In this document: piece after piece, positions 9,298-18,162 of the stretch
Layout: each line of letters opens with the position of its first letter
How positions within the stretch are numbered: position 1 is the first letter of the stretch
Assembly: GCA_001768515.1 (NCBI GenBank)
Contig: MEOA01000037.1
Span: forward strand, 1 to 52,423
Length of the DNA: 52,423 nt
Origin: Bacteroidetes bacterium GWE2_42_24
Lineage (GTDB): Bacteria; Bacteroidota; Bacteroidia; Bacteroidales; TTA-H9
Reading direction: 5' to 3'
The notes under the pieces: generated by a model
Database searches by the model: none
The model's input: only the letters and a program-made list of their open reading frames with translations
Told to the model about the DNA's origin: nothing
Translations under genes and position numbers: made by a program

Positions 9298-9305
9298 CAA
9301 ATGTA
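9298..9305 (-). promoter_or_regulatory. -7 element upstream of the T9SS cargo gene
   Basis: TACATTTG on the minus strand matches TAnnTTTG exactly. No clear TTG is found at the proper distance, so support rests on the -7 element alone. Confidence 0.5.
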
Positions 9306-9360
9306 ATGGGTTTATTCGGATGATATCGAAGCCCTACTGATTAAATACTCATGTGACCGC

Positions 9361-10521
9361 CTATTTTGCAAAAGTCAGATCGACAACGATAATCTCGGGT
9401 CTGTTTCCTGTACGCACAGGCGGCCCCCAACTTCCATAACCGGTGGAAACGATGAAATGACTCTTTCCTTTTTGCAAATAGCCACTGCTTAATTCAAAAA
9501 TTGCCCGTGTGATATAATTCATAGGCCATATTTGCCCATGATGCGTATGCCCGCTGATCTGTACATCAATGCCTGCATCTACAGCCTCCTGCAGATTAAA
9601 GGGCTGATGGTCGAGCATGATTACCGGCCTTGATAGATCAATCCCGGTTAAGAGTGTCCCCATGCTTTTCCTTTCCATCCCCGAGAATCTTCCCCGATCA
9701 CGATCCTCCCTTCCTATGAGAATGATCGAATTCCCGACCAGTACACTTGTATCTCTCACCATCTGTATCCCGTGGTCTGACAGGTACTTTACAGCGCTGG
9801 CAGCGCCCCCGATATATTCATGGTTACCTGTAATGGCATAAACACCCATTGGCGCCGTAATTTTTAGAAGCAACTTACCAAGATCATTTCGTACAACCGG
9901 GGCAAGATCTTCATCCACAACGTCACCGGCAAAAAGCACAACGTCGGGCTTCTGCTCATCAATCAATTTAACCAACCTGCCCAGCCGTCTTGGACCAATT
10001 ACTGTTCCGAGATGTATATCGGATGCTGCCACAATACGCAACTTATCTATTGATTCAACAGGCTTATTGATATATAGATTGTAGTGAGTCACCTTCGTCC
10101 TGACAGCATTAACATGCCCCACGATTAAAACAATTGCAACAGCACCGGTCGTTATGAGAAATATAACAAGACGAGCCTTAGAGGGATCTCCACCAGCCAG
10201 AAGATGAAAGAACGGAAACACCCAATTGACCAGACGGAACAGATCAACAACCAATAACGCCAATAAAAAATAAAAGAAAGCCGCGAGCCAAAAAGAGCCA
10301 ATCCAGGTAAGGAGATCGGATACAGGCGACAACCATACACGTTCTAAAACACGCGCCATAGGATATGCAGAGACCAGTAACCAAAACACCCATATAAACC
10401 ATATTCTGGCTCGCGTCCCCTGCGGAAAAACCTGTAACCCATTGCTAAAAAGCAACCAATTCAGCAGAGCATAGACGGTCAATATTACACTAAAAAAAAC
10501 TAGCAACTGGTAACTTTTCAT
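9361..10521 (-). CDS. Membrane-anchored metallophosphoesterase (YkuE/YaeI-like)
   Basis: A calcineurin-like phosphoesterase behind about five N-terminal membrane helices (first 150 residues). The dinuclear metal site is complete: ASDIHLG, GDVVDED, GNHEYIGG and SGHTHHGQIWP, in the right order over the C-terminal 220 residues. Relatives such as YkuE and YaeI are thought to act on membrane or envelope phosphoesters, including UDP-diacylglucosamine-like lipids, but the substrate is not readable. The frame also extends upstream to a TTG at 10548; the ATG at 10521 is preferred, giving 386 residues. Confidence 0.88.
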   Translation of the reverse strand: MKSYQLLVFFSVILTVYALLNWLLFSNGLQVFPQGTRARIWFIWVFWLLVSAYPMARVLERVWLSPVSDLLTWIGSFWLAAFFYFLLALLVVDLFRLVNWVFPFFHLLAGGDPSKARLVIFLITTGAVAIVLIVGHVNAVRTKVTHYNLYINKPVESIDKLRIVAASDIHLGTVIGPRRLGRLVKLIDEQKPDVVLFAGDVVDEDLAPVVRNDLGKLLLKITAPMGVYAITGNHEYIGGAASAVKYLSDHGIQMVRDTSVLVGNSIILIGREDRDRGRFSGMERKSMGTLLTGIDLSRPVIMLDHQPFNLQEAVDAGIDVQISGHTHHGQIWPMNYITRAIFELSSGYLQKGKSHFIVSTGYGSWGPPVRTGNRPEIIVVDLTFAK

Positions 10522-10578
10522 TTTTTCGATTAATAATTCTTTAACCAATATTTTTGGCCATGGGAAAGCTAACCCTAC

Positions 10579-11535
10579 TTAGGGCAGTGAGATTCCACGG
10601 GCCGTAATCCACAAATCATACCAATCGGTTCTCGAAAGTTTCACATTCAGAGACATAGCACAAGCCTTGATTCTTGATGGATTAAGGGTACCTACCACAG
10701 GAACTACTCTGGCAGGCATTGCAAAAAGCCAGGCAAGTAAAATGGCCTCAGGAGGCACCTGATAGCGACCAGCCATTTCTTTCACTTTCAGAATGGTAGC
10801 TAAAGTTGTCGCATCTTCTGCATCAGTTTGAAGATACTTTCCCTTATCGAGCGGACTCCATGCCTGAAGCACCACTTCCTGATCGTGGCAATATGCGAGC
10901 AGGCCGTCTGTAGATGCTGTTGGCGCTACTCCGGCCTGGTTCACTAAAATATCCGATTCAATCAGCAGGCGATGCCCAAGACTAAACTGCAACTGGTTGG
11001 CTACAATAGGGAAATGGCTCTGCCCGGTGATATAGCGTATATGCTTCAGGTGCATATTGCTGACACCAAAAAACCTGACAAGGCCCCGGGTATGAAGCCA
11101 CTCAAAAGCTGCAGCAATCTCTTCTCCCTCCATTAATGGATCAGGCCGATGAAGCAGCAAGGTATCAAGATAGTCGGTCTGTAACCGCTTCAGAATCGCC
11201 AGGGTCTGATCGACAATGTATTTACGGCTCAGATCATAATGGGTATCACCATTTACACCGGCATTCAGGCTAACGCCTGTTTTCGACTGTATATGAATTG
11301 ACTGGCGTAAAGAAGGACGGGTGGCAAGCAACCTACCAAATACGGTTTCGGCCTTCCCGAATGAATATATATCGGCATGATCGAACGTGGTAATTCCAGA
11401 TTCAAGGGCAGCATCTAATGCACTTGCTGCTTTTGTTTCATCTGCCAGGGTAACAGGATTTTGATCCCATGTTCCTCCCATCCCCATGCATCCAAGAATG
11501 AGTGACCGTGTGGTGGCGTTTTCTGCTGACATCAT
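10579..11535 (-). CDS. Aldo/keto reductase (YdhF-like)
   Basis: This 318-residue protein has the aldo/keto reductase barrel. Family landmarks are the early glycine-rich GCMGMGGTW, FDHADIYSFGKAE with the catalytic Asp and Tyr, SKTG with the catalytic Lys, the LLLHRPDPLM segment with the active-site His, GVSNM near 160, and the NADPH-binding tail PVVGTLNPSRIKA. It resembles the YdhF group of oxidoreductases with unknown natural substrate. Two in-frame ATGs (11535 and 11532) are adjacent. It lies downstream of the NUDIX gene with 78 bases between. Confidence 0.9.
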   Translation of the reverse strand: MMSAENATTRSLILGCMGMGGTWDQNPVTLADETKAASALDAALESGITTFDHADIYSFGKAETVFGRLLATRPSLRQSIHIQSKTGVSLNAGVNGDTHYDLSRKYIVDQTLAILKRLQTDYLDTLLLHRPDPLMEGEEIAAAFEWLHTRGLVRFFGVSNMHLKHIRYITGQSHFPIVANQLQFSLGHRLLIESDILVNQAGVAPTASTDGLLAYCHDQEVVLQAWSPLDKGKYLQTDAEDATTLATILKVKEMAGRYQVPPEAILLAWLFAMPARVVPVVGTLNPSRIKACAMSLNVKLSRTDWYDLWITARGISLP

Positions 11536-11613
11536 AAAATAAGAGATAAAGTAGTTATGACGGGTTTCCCCGGTGTTTATTACAACTCAGAAATCATGTT
11601 TAAACGAAACCCG

Positions 11614-12054
11614 TCAACATTCATTGCAGGCCTGAAGGGCCTCGGTCAGAATAATTGTATGGTCAAATGCAAGTTGAGATAACTGATCGACACGCCACCA
11701 CTTTACACTGCGGGCATCATCACCGGCAACAGGCTGATCTACTTCACTTCCAACTGCCCATCCTTTGTAGGCGACTGTAATTGTACGATGCCGGGGATCA
11801 CGATTCACCGCACCAAATGTTCTCCATTGCTGTAATTTAACGTTGGTTAAGCCTGTCTCTTCAAGCAGCTCCCGATATGCGGCAGCCTCCAGTTCCTCAT
11901 CTATATTGACAAATCCTCCCGGAAACGCCCAGCTCCCTGCAAAAGGATCACGATCACGCTGAATCAGCAACACTTCCGTTGGCCCTTCTTTCTTCCTGAA
12001 AAGAATGATATCAACGGTTACGCAGGGACGGGGATACTGATAGGTATATGACAT
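11614..12054 (-). CDS. NUDIX hydrolase
   Basis: The 146-residue protein carries a complete Nudix box, GGFVNIDEELEAAAYRELLEET ending in GL (about residues 46-68), with the REL-EE core that binds magnesium. The N-terminus YPRPCVTVDIILFRK resembles ADP-ribose pyrophosphatase-like or NrtR-type Nudix domains. No DNA-binding extension is present, so it is an enzyme rather than an NrtR regulator. The start is 6 bases downstream of the FRG gene's stop, in one operon with rsmI. Its substrate cannot be assigned. Confidence 0.9.
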   Translation of the reverse strand: MSYTYQYPRPCVTVDIILFRKKEGPTEVLLIQRDRDPFAGSWAFPGGFVNIDEELEAAAYRELLEETGLTNVKLQQWRTFGAVNRDPRHRTITVAYKGWAVGSEVDQPVAGDDARSVKWWRVDQLSQLAFDHTIILTEALQACNEC

Positions 12055-12060
12055 ATTGCT

Positions 12061-12867
12061 TTATATATTTTCAGAGACTTTCGGACTATATTGACGTTTC
12101 AGCCAAACGCTCAAGCCATCGAGACCGGGAAACAATACCCGCTCGGTAATATTGGCCTGATCGAGCTTATCACGGATTTCCCACTTCAGCGAGGAGGGAA
12201 TAATAATGCGGAAGAAGATGCTCGGGTTGGATTCAAGCCAGGGATTGAACAAAGAAGTAGAATTCGACATCATCGAGAACAAGGCATGCTGGTTTACTAT
12301 CCGCTCATCCACTGAGGGAGGCTCTAAAAAGAGGGCAAACGGATCGGGTTGTAGTGATTCGAGCTTACGTAAGGAGTTACATACCGGATCAAGCATTGAT
12401 GGCGTGAAAACGTTACTGCCTTCATCATGAAGGGGCTCATGAAGTAAATGTGGCAGATACTGGTTTATCTTAACATAATTGACACACCAGATGACACCAT
12501 CAATATCAAACTTCATCAGGTTAGCCGTGGCAAAATGTAAGGCCACATAGGGTGAATATGTCCAATCGAGCAACCTGGTCGGCAGTCCATGATGCTGCGC
12601 AACGGCAAGCCAGTTCCACACAGAATCACCAGGCACATCATTACGCCTTGCATACTTACGAAAATTACGAAGTAAATGCCGCTCAAGGATAGCAGAAGCA
12701 CTCCCAAGTCTGATAAGACTGGTCAGTAATTCATAACTCCTGTCACTGAGCCCGCGATAAACATAAGACGAACGGAACCGCTCGATTTGCGCATCATAAC
12801 TATCGCGAAATAGTAATTCCTGTAAATGAAGCCAGTCACGGGCAACAATATCTGATTGTGTAGTCAT
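12061..12867 (-). CDS. FRG-domain protein
   Basis: A 268-residue protein matching the FRG domain. The name-giving motif appears as VYRGLSDRSYELL near residue 36. The second conserved block is AQHHGLPTRLLDWTYSPYVALHFATA near residue 90, written here in two parts: AQHHGLPTRLLDWT, then SPYVALHFATA. The domain's function is unknown; it is widespread and often found in mobile and defence-associated proteins. Here it stands alone, with no fused effector domain, and is packed between rsmI (5-base gap) and a NUDIX gene (6-base gap). That placement argues for stable co-expression with nucleotide or RNA-modification enzymes rather than for a mobile island. Confidence 0.82.
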   Translation of the reverse strand: MTTQSDIVARDWLHLQELLFRDSYDAQIERFRSSYVYRGLSDRSYELLTSLIRLGSASAILERHLLRNFRKYARRNDVPGDSVWNWLAVAQHHGLPTRLLDWTYSPYVALHFATANLMKFDIDGVIWCVNYVKINQYLPHLLHEPLHDEGSNVFTPSMLDPVCNSLRKLESLQPDPFALFLEPPSVDERIVNQHALFSMMSNSTSLFNPWLESNPSIFFRIIIPSSLKWEIRDKLDQANITERVLFPGLDGLSVWLKRQYSPKVSENI

Positions 12868-12872
12868 GTCGA

Positions 12873-13592
12873 TCAGTCTTGTTCGTCTGATTCTTCATCA
12901 AGGGTCTGCTTCCCGTTCCTGCCGGCTCCCTCCACGACAACTACAATTTCGCCCTTGGGAGTGCTTTTCTGAAAGTGATCGCATAATTCAGCCAGCGTTC
13001 CCCTCTGGTTTTCTTCAAAAAGTTTAGTTAGTTCACGGGAAACCGAGGCCTTCCTGTCCGGGCCAAATTTATCGGCCAGTTGCCCTAATGTTTTTGCCAG
13101 TCTGAATGGCGATTCATATAGCACAAGGGTATTTTCCAGCCCCGCCAGATACTCGATGCGGGTAGCCCTCCCCTTCTTATGAGGCAGAAAGCCTTCGAAA
13201 AAAAAACGATCGCAGGGAAGGCCTGAATTAACAAGAGCGGGAACAAAAGCCGTTGCACCCGGAAGGGTCTCAACCTGAATGCCTGCATCAACACAAGCCC
13301 TTACTAACAGGAAGCCCGGATCACTGATCCCTGGGGTCCCTGCATCGGTAACAAGAGCCATCCGCTGGCCGGCTTCAATCTGCTGTACGAGTCGTTCTAC
13401 CATCTGATGCTCATTGTGAAGGTGGTGGGCCACCAACCGCTTGTCTATCCCATAGTGCCTCAGCAGGTTTCCTGACGTACGAGTATCTTCACACAGAATT
13501 ATATCAACCTCCTCCTTCAGGATTCGTAGTGCCCGGAGGGTGATATCTTCAAGGTTACCAATAGGGGTAGGTACAAGATAGAGTTTTGACAT
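12873..13592 (-). CDS. rsmI: 16S rRNA (cytidine1402-2'-O)-methyltransferase RsmI
   Basis: RsmI uses S-adenosylmethionine to methylate the ribose of C1402 in the decoding centre. The 239-residue protein has the tetrapyrrole-methylase fold with family motifs LYLVPTPIGNLEDITLRAL at the start, CEDTRTSGNLL near 34, LVTDAGTPGISDPG near 80, LPGATAFVPALVNSG near 113, and FEGFLPHKKGRA near 132. The highly charged C-terminal tail (residues about 225-239) is variable in the family. It is first in the rsmI-FRG-NUDIX run. Confidence 0.96.
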   Translation of the reverse strand: MSKLYLVPTPIGNLEDITLRALRILKEEVDIILCEDTRTSGNLLRHYGIDKRLVAHHLHNEHQMVERLVQQIEAGQRMALVTDAGTPGISDPGFLLVRACVDAGIQVETLPGATAFVPALVNSGLPCDRFFFEGFLPHKKGRATRIEYLAGLENTLVLYESPFRLAKTLGQLADKFGPDRKASVSRELTKLFEENQRGTLAELCDHFQKSTPKGEIVVVVEGAGRNGKQTLDEESDEQD

Positions 13593-13664
13593 GCAAAAGA
13601 TTGTAAATTAACTTCAGGAGGTAGGCCAACAAGGCAATCCAGGGGATGAAATTACAAAAAATTC

Positions 13665-13694
13665 TTGCGGAAATACAAAATAGTTGTACATTTG
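13665..13694 (+). promoter_or_regulatory. Promoter of tRNA-Ala(GGC)
   Basis: TTG at 13665-13667 is followed after 19 bases by TACATTTG (13687-13694), an exact -7 match. The predicted start near 13701 lies about 11 bases upstream of the tRNA. Confidence 0.75.
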
Positions 13695-13711
13695 CTGCCT
13701 CAAAAGGCTTC

Positions 13712-13785
13712 GGGGCGTTAGCTCAGTTGGCTAGAGCGTTAGACTGGCAGTCTAAAGGTCAAGGGTTCGATTCCCTTACGCTCCA
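13712..13785 (+). tRNA. tRNA-Ala (GGC)
   Basis: A 74-nt cloverleaf with acceptor stem GGGGCGT/ACGCTCC. The third pair is the G3-U70 wobble that identifies alanine tRNAs. The anticodon loop CTGGCAG gives anticodon GGC. The T-arm is AAGGG-TTCGATT-CCCTT. CCA is not encoded (the next bases are CCC). It has its own promoter and a strong terminator. Confidence 0.95.
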
Positions 13786-13791
13786 CCCGAA

Positions 13792-13838
13792 CCAAAAAAG
13801 GAACCTGCTCCGGCAAGGTTCCTTTTTTGGTTTTCTGC
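13792..13838 (+). terminator. Rho-independent terminator of tRNA-Ala
   Basis: A perfect 14-bp stem (13792-13805 with 13817-13830) is followed by TTTTCTG. It starts six bases past the tRNA. The A/T-rich arm ends make it able to act in both directions. Confidence 0.88.
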
Positions 13839-14129
13839 ATCCCATTGCCTCTGATCATCCTTACCATAGGAAGACACGGATTCCCGATCCTGCATTTTAC
13901 AAAAACAATTGAAAACAGAACATAAGCGAGAGTTCCAAATTCCACCTGTTTATCAACGAAAGGATGAGGCAAAGAAATAATATATGGATCACGATGAATC
14001 ATGAGATTTGCCTGATCAGGTTGTTACGGGACATCCATTCAGAGGTGCTCATACGCCCACCACATTACGCTAAACAGGCCACATGTGCAGTATTAAACTG
14101 CTACTAAAATCACCATAATCCATTACAAA
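13839..14129. other. Intergenic region
   Basis: About 290 bases between the tRNA terminator and the end of the esterase gene. No coding region or convincing regulatory structure was recognised. Confidence 0.5.
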
Positions 14130-15308
14130 TCACCTTTGGGATGGTGTCTGTGTTCCGGCCTTCACTGTCCGATGAATAGCATTACCCATATTGAAGTCAA
14201 GCAGTTCGCTGATAAAGGGAAGCACGGCCTCCTCCATTTGTTGGCGCAACTGTTCTCCATGTCCGCCATCGTTAACCCAGGTTTTGTGCTTAATCCTTCG
14301 GGCGGTCAAAAGACTATCCAAACGCTCATTACCGGCAGGAATCCAACGAAACAAATCACTTTTCCCATAAACGATACCGATCCCATGAAGCTTCTTTAAC
14401 TGACGGGAATGCTTTTTAACTTTTGCGTCAAATGATCCTATTCCTTCCTCATAGCGCTTAAGAATATCAGGATTGAGGATCAGGGCATCATCCTCAGTAA
14501 TAAAATAGGGATAGTCGATATAGGGAGCCCTTATGGAGGCATTGGGGGCAAAGGCTGATGCATATGCTAACCCCATCATCATCATCCAATCACCCTTACG
14601 GCCAATCGATGCTATGGTGTCGAGATACCGGCGGTGCGCTTCTTCAACAGAAAACTGACCCAGATAATCAATCAAATGATAGGTACGTCTTATCTGCTGC
14701 GGGTCCCTGAACATTGGTGTTTTCGTCATATCTCCCGGCCGTGCAAGGAAGGCATTCTGAGCTACACACACCGAAAACATATTCGGATGGCTCATAGCCA
14801 GTTCAAAAGCGCCATACCCTCCCATTGACAATCCAATGATGGCTCTTGACTCCTTTTGAGGCAGTGTCCGGTATAAACTGTCGATGTGTTTAACTACATC
14901 CTTTACAACGAAATCTTCCCAATTACCTGTCACCGGGGAATTATGAAAGAAACTTCCTTCAAGGCGATTGTACCCGTTTACAATTACCACGATCATCTCA
15001 GCTATCTTCGAACTCAGCGTAAGTTCATTCATCGATTTCTCAAGAAAAAAACCATTAAAATATCCCTTGATATAACACGCCGGGGTTTCACCATATTCCG
15101 GAAGGAAATAAATGACCGGGTAATGCTTTTCACCGAAAAGCTGATAGGATAATGGCAGATAGACCGCGATGCTCTGGCGGGTAGATTCACCTATCAGATT
15201 ATTCTTCAACGAAACCGCTTCAACGGTATCGGTAATCATAATGCCTTGTGACCTGGCCGACAGATGTACCAATAATGCAAGTAAAACGACTATAAGAATT
15301 CGTTTCAT
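14130..15308 (-). CDS. Secreted alpha/beta-hydrolase esterase (Esterase D family)
   Basis: This 392-residue protein has a signal peptide (MKRILIVVLLALLVHLSARSQG) and an alpha/beta-hydrolase domain of the putative-esterase (PF00756) type. The nucleophile elbow GLSMGGYGAF is near residue 157, after the strand RAIIG. The C-terminal histidine is in NDGGHGEQL near 348. Family members include feruloyl and acetylxylan esterases, S-formylglutathione hydrolase and mycolyl-transferases. Export suggests action on extracellular esters, but the substrate is unknown. No carbohydrate-binding or T9SS domain is seen at the end. Confidence 0.85.
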   Translation of the reverse strand: MKRILIVVLLALLVHLSARSQGIMITDTVEAVSLKNNLIGESTRQSIAVYLPLSYQLFGEKHYPVIYFLPEYGETPACYIKGYFNGFFLEKSMNELTLSSKIAEMIVVIVNGYNRLEGSFFHNSPVTGNWEDFVVKDVVKHIDSLYRTLPQKESRAIIGLSMGGYGAFELAMSHPNMFSVCVAQNAFLARPGDMTKTPMFRDPQQIRRTYHLIDYLGQFSVEEAHRRYLDTIASIGRKGDWMMMMGLAYASAFAPNASIRAPYIDYPYFITEDDALILNPDILKRYEEGIGSFDAKVKKHSRQLKKLHGIGIVYGKSDLFRWIPAGNERLDSLLTARRIKHKTWVNDGGHGEQLRQQMEEAVLPFISELLDFNMGNAIHRTVKAGTQTPSQR

Positions 15309-15457
15309 AGAAAAATATGTTTATTCAGCTACCTGAAGGTGCAATAAAGAAACTAATCAACAACCGTTCCATTCGAATCATCTTTGTTGTTTATTAATTT
15401 GATTTTACTTACAATATGCTATATAATTAAACATCTGTCAGATGTTTTAAGTTCAGA

Positions 15458-15961
15458 TTACTTTTGGCGAAACGATTTCGAAAGATAGATAGCAAACGGC
15501 AAAAAAACGATAATTATTATTAAAGGGGTAAGCCAAAACCCCGGCTTCACGCTGATTCCCGTCGCGGTGGTAATAATTGAAAGATTAATAATAAAGGAAA
15601 TGACCGCTATTGAAAGTTTCAGTATCCTCAAAAACCTGGTGGCCATCGCATATTGTTTCTGCGCGTTTTGAGCAGTAATCTTCACCGGATAGTTGAATAT
15701 ATGCGGATAGTGGTTAAGCCAGGTGATTCCGGCCAGCATCAGTGTCGTTAAGCCGGGTACCCAGACAATAAACCCAATAGAGCCATATCCGTCAACTTCA
15801 CCACGAAAGTTAAAATGAACGGGAACATCACCCGAGACCGTGGTAAATGCCCAGATGGTCATACTCCATAGGAACCCCAGCACCACCCAACCCAATACTT
15901 CTATCACACAATCAGCACGGGCAGGCTTAATTATTAATTTAGGATTAGGAAGTTCTTTCAT
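15458..15961 (-). CDS. DUF1648-domain membrane protein
   Basis: This protein of about 167 residues has four hydrophobic segments. The DUF1648 signature, a short extracytoplasmic loop PVHFNFRGEVDGYGS between the first two helices, is clear. DUF1648 appears in SdpI-like immunity proteins and in many uncharacterised membrane proteins. The frame runs up to a TTG at 15985, but the ATG at 15961 fits the protein better. The upstream spacer to the next gene is almost 1 kb and holds a repeat array. Function is not known. Confidence 0.75.
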   Translation of the reverse strand: MKELPNPKLIIKPARADCVIEVLGWVVLGFLWSMTIWAFTTVSGDVPVHFNFRGEVDGYGSIGFIVWVPGLTTLMLAGITWLNHYPHIFNYPVKITAQNAQKQYAMATRFLRILKLSIAVISFIINLSIITTATGISVKPGFWLTPLIIIIVFLPFAIYLSKSFRQK

Positions 15962-15985
15962 ATAATTCTTTAATAACAAACCCAA

Positions 15986-16971
15986 AATTCCACATTTCTG
16001 ATCAACTGATTCAAATCAAACTTGACAGTAATGGTTGTAAAAATACTAAATATTAGGCTATCCGATCTTTAACAGTTCTATGTAATTGTTACCCCCGGAT
16101 ATTAAAAGAAACTCTTCCTGCATGCATTATACCATAGTTATGCTCCATCTGAGGCTGCTTCGTTGTAGTTTCGTTATTGCTTCGAAATGAAACGAAAGAA
16201 CAACAAAGCCATTTCGAACCTGCTTCGAAGCTACTTCGAAGCGATTTCGAAGCGACAATATGTTTGATCTCTGTCTGTCAGTTGTTTGGCGTTTTCTTCT
16301 TTTGTTGTAGAATAATGTGGGTTTTTGGAGTTTTTTGAGCTAATTCTGTTGATTTGCTTTGAGCAATTATTCACCAAATAGCATGGAAGCCATTCCAGAA
16401 ATACTTTGTTGATTTATAGAATATAGCCTCATTGATTATCGTTGTGTCCTCCGGGGCAATCAATGCGCTTAATTCTTACTTTGCTTTTTTAAAAGGACCT
16501 GATTGAGGCAAATACCCGGCATTTAAAACCATCAGATCATTATGCCGCAACCAGATAATCAATATTATTATGTTTTATCTCAAACATATTTTAAAATTCA
16601 ATCCCATTTACCGCATAATTCATCCCGCATAAAACATAACTATTTAAGGGAGAAGATATAACAGGAATATTTATCATTACTCTAGCGGCTGGTGAGCTTC
16701 TCTATAACAAAATCTCATGGTCGCAATAATTTTATAGTAAGGCCGAAAACCTAACACATATAAACTTGATTTTAAGAGAGTCGCGGTTAAGCTAAATAAG
16801 AGTATCCAACTTAAAGCATGGTCTTCTCATCACTTTACAATGTTGTACAGAAGCTTACTGCTCTTACCACAAATATGGCTGAAATCCTTAAAGGTTGCCG
16901 ATTCAGCTAGTTATAAGGATGGAAATTAGCGCCTTGAATCAAGGTAAGAACAATCTATAAAACTATCCAAA
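15986..16971. other. Long gene-free region with 11-bp repeat array
   Basis: Nearly 1 kb without an open frame of 60 codons on either strand. It holds the helically phased array at 16157-16256, a copy of CTGTCAGTTG at 16275-16284, and a 13-bp palindrome CCTTGAATCAAGG at 16932-16944 just past the SpoIIE stop. The remainder is AT-rich and shows no gene remnant that could be named. Confidence 0.6.
16157..16256. repeat. Helically phased 11-bp repeat array with palindromic head (array 1)
   Basis: TTCGAA cores begin at 16213, 16224, 16235 and 16246, exactly 11 bp apart. Related cores continue leftward on the same pitch: TTCGTT at 16159 and 16170, TTCGAA at 16181 and, one base out of step, AACGAA at 16191. 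The left part forms an imperfect inverted repeat: 16157-16175 pairs with 16191-16209 at 16 of 19 positions. An 11-bp period cannot be a coding repeat and equals about one helical turn. A second array with a different core is at 36890-36966. Confidence 0.88.
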
Positions 16972-18162
16972 TCAGATATAACTCACCTTTACCTCTTTCA
17001 TATATTTCTCTTCCAGAATTCTGGCAATTCTTTTCACAACGTTTCGTCTGATTTCGAGTTCCATCGGGAGGGCAGGATCCTGGTGTGCCTGATTAATACG
17101 GGTACCTGTGAGCAGTTCAATGATGTCGGAATCCATCACTAAACTGATGATACGCGCAATAGGGCTTTCGGTGGACAGGGAATCGAAGTCGCCGGTTGCC
17201 AGCGTTTCGGCAAGCTTGCCGAGTGTCAGAATACCTTCTGTAATCATATCAATTCCATCCATGCGCGATTCTGGCGGTACCCCAAACATTGGTGCAGTGA
17301 GGTCAACATCGATGAGCCGGTTGAGTTCCCGTGCAAGAATCTGAGCTGTAGTTCCTCCACATATTATTTTCCGGCCGGCAAAAGAATCGACTCTTGAGGC
17401 CAGATATGCGTCCCTGGAGTTATCATACGGAGGTCCGGAGCAGATCAGTAACCGTCGGGGCTCGCGATAATAAAACACGAGCGAACTAATGTCATCAGCC
17501 GGGATCAAATGGTCGTTGGCATGGCTGTGGCTGACAATGCGGGCCGCCAGGTCGCGCGCCGAGATATCGGGAATCTTCACCAAAAGTGCCTGTACATAAC
17601 TGGTCAATCCATCTATTTCCCAGCCAAATGGAGTCACTGCACCCCCGATGCCTGACTGTACTACGCCATCAGAAACCACAACTATCCGATCGCCCGGTTT
17701 TAACGACAACTGACTTAGGTGCATTGTTTTAAATCCGGCAGGCCCTTCGGCAGCAACATCTTCGCGCTGAGGGAAGATGATTTCAAGGTTTCTAATCAGA
17801 AAAAGAGGTGGGTTGTCATACTCCACGATACTCATATCACCTTGACAGTCTACATCCAGAATAGTGAACGTAGAGTAACTGATGTTTCGCTTTGAATCAA
17901 CGGGTAACGTTCGCATGATGGTTTCGGCGGTTCTCTTTACCGGCTCATGACACAGGGTAAAATTCAGCGCCATTCCGGCAGTCATAGTCGATAAAACAGA
18001 AGCGCGGATTCCACTACCGAGACCATCGCTAAGTACAGCCACATACCTGTTCTCAGATTGGATACGCCGCGTGAGGATTGTATCACCACACACCTGATTA
18101 CCAGCCTTGCTAAGTTGCGACCAACCTGTCTCCAGAAAGGCATTCTTGAGGTTAGCCGGCAT
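16972..18162 (-). CDS. SpoIIE/PP2C-type serine phosphatase of the hydrogenase cassette
   Basis: A 396-residue protein with a PP2C-like SpoIIE phosphatase domain in its first 240 residues. Metal-binding motifs are visible: VLSDGLGSGIRAS, VVSDGVVQSG and ADDISSLVFYY. The remaining 155 residues (from RRLLICSGPPYD) form a separate, unrecognised C-terminal domain. No sensor or membrane domain is attached. The frame extends to a TTG at 18174, but the ATG at 18162 gives an 11-base overlap with the sensory hydrogenase stop, indicating translational coupling. Known group C [FeFe]-hydrogenase loci pair the hydrogenase with such a phosphatase, probably as signal output. Its target, perhaps an anti-sigma-antagonist-like protein, is not in the window. 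Confidence 0.86.
   Translation of the reverse strand: MPANLKNAFLETGWSQLSKAGNQVCGDTILTRRIQSENRYVAVLSDGLGSGIRASVLSTMTAGMALNFTLCHEPVKRTAETIMRTLPVDSKRNISYSTFTILDVDCQGDMSIVEYDNPPLFLIRNLEIIFPQREDVAAEGPAGFKTMHLSQLSLKPGDRIVVVSDGVVQSGIGGAVTPFGWEIDGLTSYVQALLVKIPDISARDLAARIVSHSHANDHLIPADDISSLVFYYREPRRLLICSGPPYDNSRDAYLASRVDSFAGRKIICGGTTAQILARELNRLIDVDLTAPMFGVPPESRMDGIDMITEGILTLGKLAETLATGDFDSLSTESPIARIISLVMDSDIIELLTGTRINQAHQDPALPMELEIRRNVVKRIARILEEKYMKEVKVSYI

Noticed and set aside
12061..12867. FRG gene as part of a defence island
   Set aside because: Neighbours are rsmI and NUDIX housekeeping-type genes; no other defence gene or mobile element is seen.
16157..16256. CRISPR array
   Set aside because: Units are only 11 bp with no unique spacers, and no cas genes are present.
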